Assembly: GCA_016704435.1 (NCBI GenBank)
Contig: JADJAB010000017.1
Location: 1-64,000 of the forward strand
Direction: 5' to 3'
Origin: Rhodobacter sp.
GTDB taxonomy: Bacteria > Pseudomonadota > Alphaproteobacteria > Rhodobacterales > Rhodobacteraceae
Length of the DNA stretch: 64,000 nt
The position numbers and the translations under genes are program-made. Positions 62,064-64,000 of the stretch are shown here, one piece after another; positions within the stretch are counted from its first letter, which is position 1; each line of letters starts with the position of its first letter. The notes under the pieces are model-generated. The model was given only the letters and a program-made list of their open reading frames with translations. It did no database searches and had not been told where the DNA came from.

Positions 62064-63566
62064 ATGGAGTTTCTCTGGCTCGGCCTTCAGCAACTGTCGG
62101 ACCCCTGGGTCTTTCTGACCATGTGTTCGGGCGCCATCCTTGGCGTCATCGTCGGCGCCATTCCCGGCGCGGGAGCGGCGGTGACGATCTCGATCCTCCT
62201 GCCCACCACCTTCTCGATGGAGCCGCTGATCGGCATGACCCTGCTTCTGGGGATCTATTGCGGCTCGGCCTATGGCAGTGCCATTCCGGCGGTGATGATC
62301 AACACGCCGGGCAGCCCGGTGGCCGTGCTGACCGCGCTGGAGGCCAAGCCCTTCGTCGACCGGGGAGAGGCGCGGCGCGCCCTGAGCCTGGCCTATTCCG
62401 CCAGCTTCGTCGGCGGCATGATGGCCGTGCTGGCGCTGATGCTACTGACCCTGCCGCTGGCGAAGGTGGCGCGCAACTTCGGCTCGGCCGATTTTGCCAT
62501 GCTGGCCTTTGCGGCGCTGGTTCTGGTGATCGTCGGCCATGGCGGGCGGCGGGTCGAGGCGACGGCGGCGATGGCCTTCGGCCTGTTCCTGGCCACCGTC
62601 GGGATCGAAACCGCCTATTCCACCCAGCGCTACAGTTTCGGCTTTTCCTTCCTTGCCGGGGGCATCCCGCTGGTGCCGATGGTGATCGGCCTTTTCGCCA
62701 TGTCCGAGGCGCTGATCCAGCTGACCGCCCGCGAGGTGCAAAAACCCGCCATCCAGCTGGGCGGCCGCTTCTTCCAGGGCTTTACCGAGGTCTTCCGCTA
62801 CAAGGTCACCCTGTTCGGATCGTCGATCTTCGGCATTCTCTGCGGCATCATGCCGGGCGTTGGCGAATTCCTGGCGCAGCAGGTCAACTATGTCTGGGCC
62901 CGCAAGCTGTCGAAAGACGGCGCCAACTTCGGCAAGGGCGCACCCGAGGGCATCATCGTCTCCGAGGCCACCAACAACTCGGTCCCGCCCGCCGCACTGA
63001 TCCCGCTTCTGGCGCTGGGCATTCCGGGCGAGGAACTGACGGCGATGATGCTGGCGGTGTTTCTGGTCCACAACGTCATTCCGGGGCCGGATCTTTTCGT
63101 ACAGCGGCCGGAATTCGTGGCGGGGCTTTACTGGACGCTCTTGGCGATGAACTTCGTCATCATCGGGTTCCTGCTGGTCGCCACCAACGCCATCGCCCGC
63201 GCCGCACAGATCAACAAGCGGTTCCTAGGCGTGGCGATCCTGACCCTGTCGCTGATCGGCACCTATGCCTCGGGCTACAACTTCGCCGACGTCGGCATCG
63301 CCATGGTCTTCGCGCTGCTGGGCTATGTGCTGCGGGCGCATCGCTGGCCGCTGACCCCGATCCTGCTGGGGCTGGTGATGGGGCCGATCCTGGAAGGCCG
63401 GATGCGGCAGGCGCTGGGCACGGCCAACGGCGATCTGACGATCTTTGTCACAAGGCCGATCTCGGCGATCATCCTGGCGGCGCTGGTGCTGCTTGTGGTC
63501 TTCACCTTCCGTGGCTGGCTGAAGCAGCGCAAACCTCGTGAGGACTGGCAGATCAATGACACTTGA
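62064..63566 (+). CDS. tctA: Tripartite tricarboxylate transporter large membrane subunit TctA
   Basis: A 500-residue permease with about twelve helices. The TctA signature GAIPGAGAAVTISILLPTTF followed by LLGIYCGSAYGSAIPAVMIN (first repeat) and GIMPGVGEFLAQQVNY with EATNNSVPPAALIPLLALGI (second repeat) is complete. It forms the secondary-active channel of the TTT system, driven by a cation gradient. The ATG at 62064 is used rather than the GTG at 62061. Its stop overlaps the aldehyde dehydrogenase start by 11 bases. Confidence 0.93.
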   Translation: MEFLWLGLQQLSDPWVFLTMCSGAILGVIVGAIPGAGAAVTISILLPTTFSMEPLIGMTLLLGIYCGSAYGSAIPAVMINTPGSPVAVLTALEAKPFVDRGEARRALSLAYSASFVGGMMAVLALMLLTLPLAKVARNFGSADFAMLAFAALVLVIVGHGGRRVEATAAMAFGLFLATVGIETAYSTQRYSFGFSFLAGGIPLVPMVIGLFAMSEALIQLTAREVQKPAIQLGGRFFQGFTEVFRYKVTLFGSSIFGILCGIMPGVGEFLAQQVNYVWARKLSKDGANFGKGAPEGIIVSEATNNSVPPAALIPLLALGIPGEELTAMMLAVFLVHNVIPGPDLFVQRPEFVAGLYWTLLAMNFVIIGFLLVATNAIARAAQINKRFLGVAILTLSLIGTYASGYNFADVGIAMVFALLGYVLRAHRWPLTPILLGLVMGPILEGRMRQALGTANGDLTIFVTRPISAIILAALVLLVVFTFRGWLKQRKPREDWQINDT

Positions 63567-64000
63567 CCAACCCACCATCGACCGCCTTGCTGCCGCCCCG
63601 TCGCGCCGGGCCGCCTGCTGATCGACGGCAAATGGTGCGCCGGAGAGGGCGGCGAGTCGCCGGTGCTGTCGCCGATCGACGGGCGGCAGTTGACCACGTT
63701 GGCCACGGCCTCGGCGGGCGATGTGGACCGCGCCTGCGCCTCGGCCCGCGCGGCATTCGAGGACGGGCGGTGGAGCCGCCTTGCCCCGTCGGCCCGCAAG
63801 GTGGTGCTGCACCGGCTGGCCGATCTGGTCGAAAAGCATGCCGTGGACCTGGCGGTCCTGGGCGTGCGCGACAACGGGACCGAGATTTCGATGGCGCTGA
63901 AGGCCGAACCCGGTTCCGCCGCGCAGACCTTCCGCTACTACGCCGAGGCGCTGGACAAGGTCTACGGCGAGATTGCCCCAACCGCCGCCAACGTGCTGGC
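63556..64000 (+). CDS. Aldehyde dehydrogenase family protein, N-terminal part (frameshifted, runs off window)
   Basis: The first part reads MTLDQPTIDRLAAAP from the ATG at 63556, then the frame shifts; LLIDGKWCAGEGGESPVLSP, VDRACASARAAFEDGRWSRL and SARKVVLHRLADLVEKH continue in another frame to the window edge. A C missing from CCCC at 63596-63599 would restore AAAPVAPGRLLIDGKW. The pattern is that of NAD(P)-dependent aldehyde dehydrogenases; the catalytic Glu and Cys lie beyond the window. It overlaps tctA, so the transporter and enzyme are co-expressed; with the nearby aminotransferase it may oxidise the aldehyde formed from an amine. Confidence 0.83.

Overview
The window is a GC-rich chromosomal segment from an alphaproteobacterium, most likely a member of the Rhodobacterales (Paracoccaceae/Roseobacteraceae type). 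The grounds are the gene families (DUF2783 and DUF2585 proteins, an I78 inhibitor pair, a Hint/choice-of-anchor protein, a tctCBA transporter), many 1-4 base start/stop overlaps, and a GAAC-N7-GAAC box of the kind LexA uses in Rhodobacter relatives. Genus and species cannot be named from the sequence alone. No rRNA, tRNA, CRISPR array, transposase or phage gene was seen.

Layout. (1) 1-12.4 kb: the end of a tagatose-bisphosphate aldolase-type subunit, then an aromatic/tyrosine catabolic region: flavin monooxygenase, DUF2783 protein and MBL hydrolase, followed by fahA, hmgA, an MFS transporter, a MarR regulator, maiA and a thiolase. Together hmgA, maiA and fahA convert homogentisate to fumarate and acetoacetate. 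(2) 10.3-17.8 kb: pbpC with a large periplasmic alpha-2-macroglobulin. (3) 18-28.3 kb: hybrid histidine kinase, yaaA, recQ, yggT, thioesterase, UMF1-like MFS, mepA, a phytase-like esterase and a VUT-family transporter. (4) 28.26-28.5 kb: a free-standing short transcription unit with an 18-residue mini-ORF behind a 17-nt perfect complement of the 16S rRNA 3' tail, ending in a hairpin terminator. (5) 28.5-31.1 kb: arfB, then a coupled phospho-lyase-like aminotransferase and small-molecule kinase. (6) 31.2-39.5 kb: pit phosphate permease, pncB/pncA, trhO, a NYN protein, formaldehyde-oxidising adhC, two I78 lipoproteins and a cytochrome c'. (7) 39.6-48.3 kb: SOS mutasome genes imuB and a 3'-truncated dnaE2, then mltB and rnr. 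(8) 48.4-56.4 kb: GNAT, dapE and dapD, with an accessory-looking block between the two dap genes (two coupled Hint-type proteins, a VWA protein, a DUF6502 protein and a small lipoprotein). (9) 56.5-64 kb: LOG protein, MBL hydrolase, class III aminotransferase, an IclR regulator divergent from tctCBA, and an aldehyde dehydrogenase running off the end.

Two features cut across the window. First, eleven genes are broken by short indels, mostly in C, G or A runs, while both halves keep conserved protein sequence; this looks far more like uncorrected sequencing error than decay. Second, a short intergenic element (core GGAGTATTT...AAGATGAAG or ...AAGAGCAAG, often behind a GC hairpin) recurs about nine times, mostly just downstream of genes and in their reading direction, as a terminator-like repeat would be.

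The best candidates for something little described are the mini-ORF locus (28.26-28.5 kb), the Hint protein with its catalytically dead coupled partner (50.3-52.9 kb), and the VWA / DUF6502 / lipoprotein cluster organised around two identical-geometry palindromes (53.3-55.6 kb).
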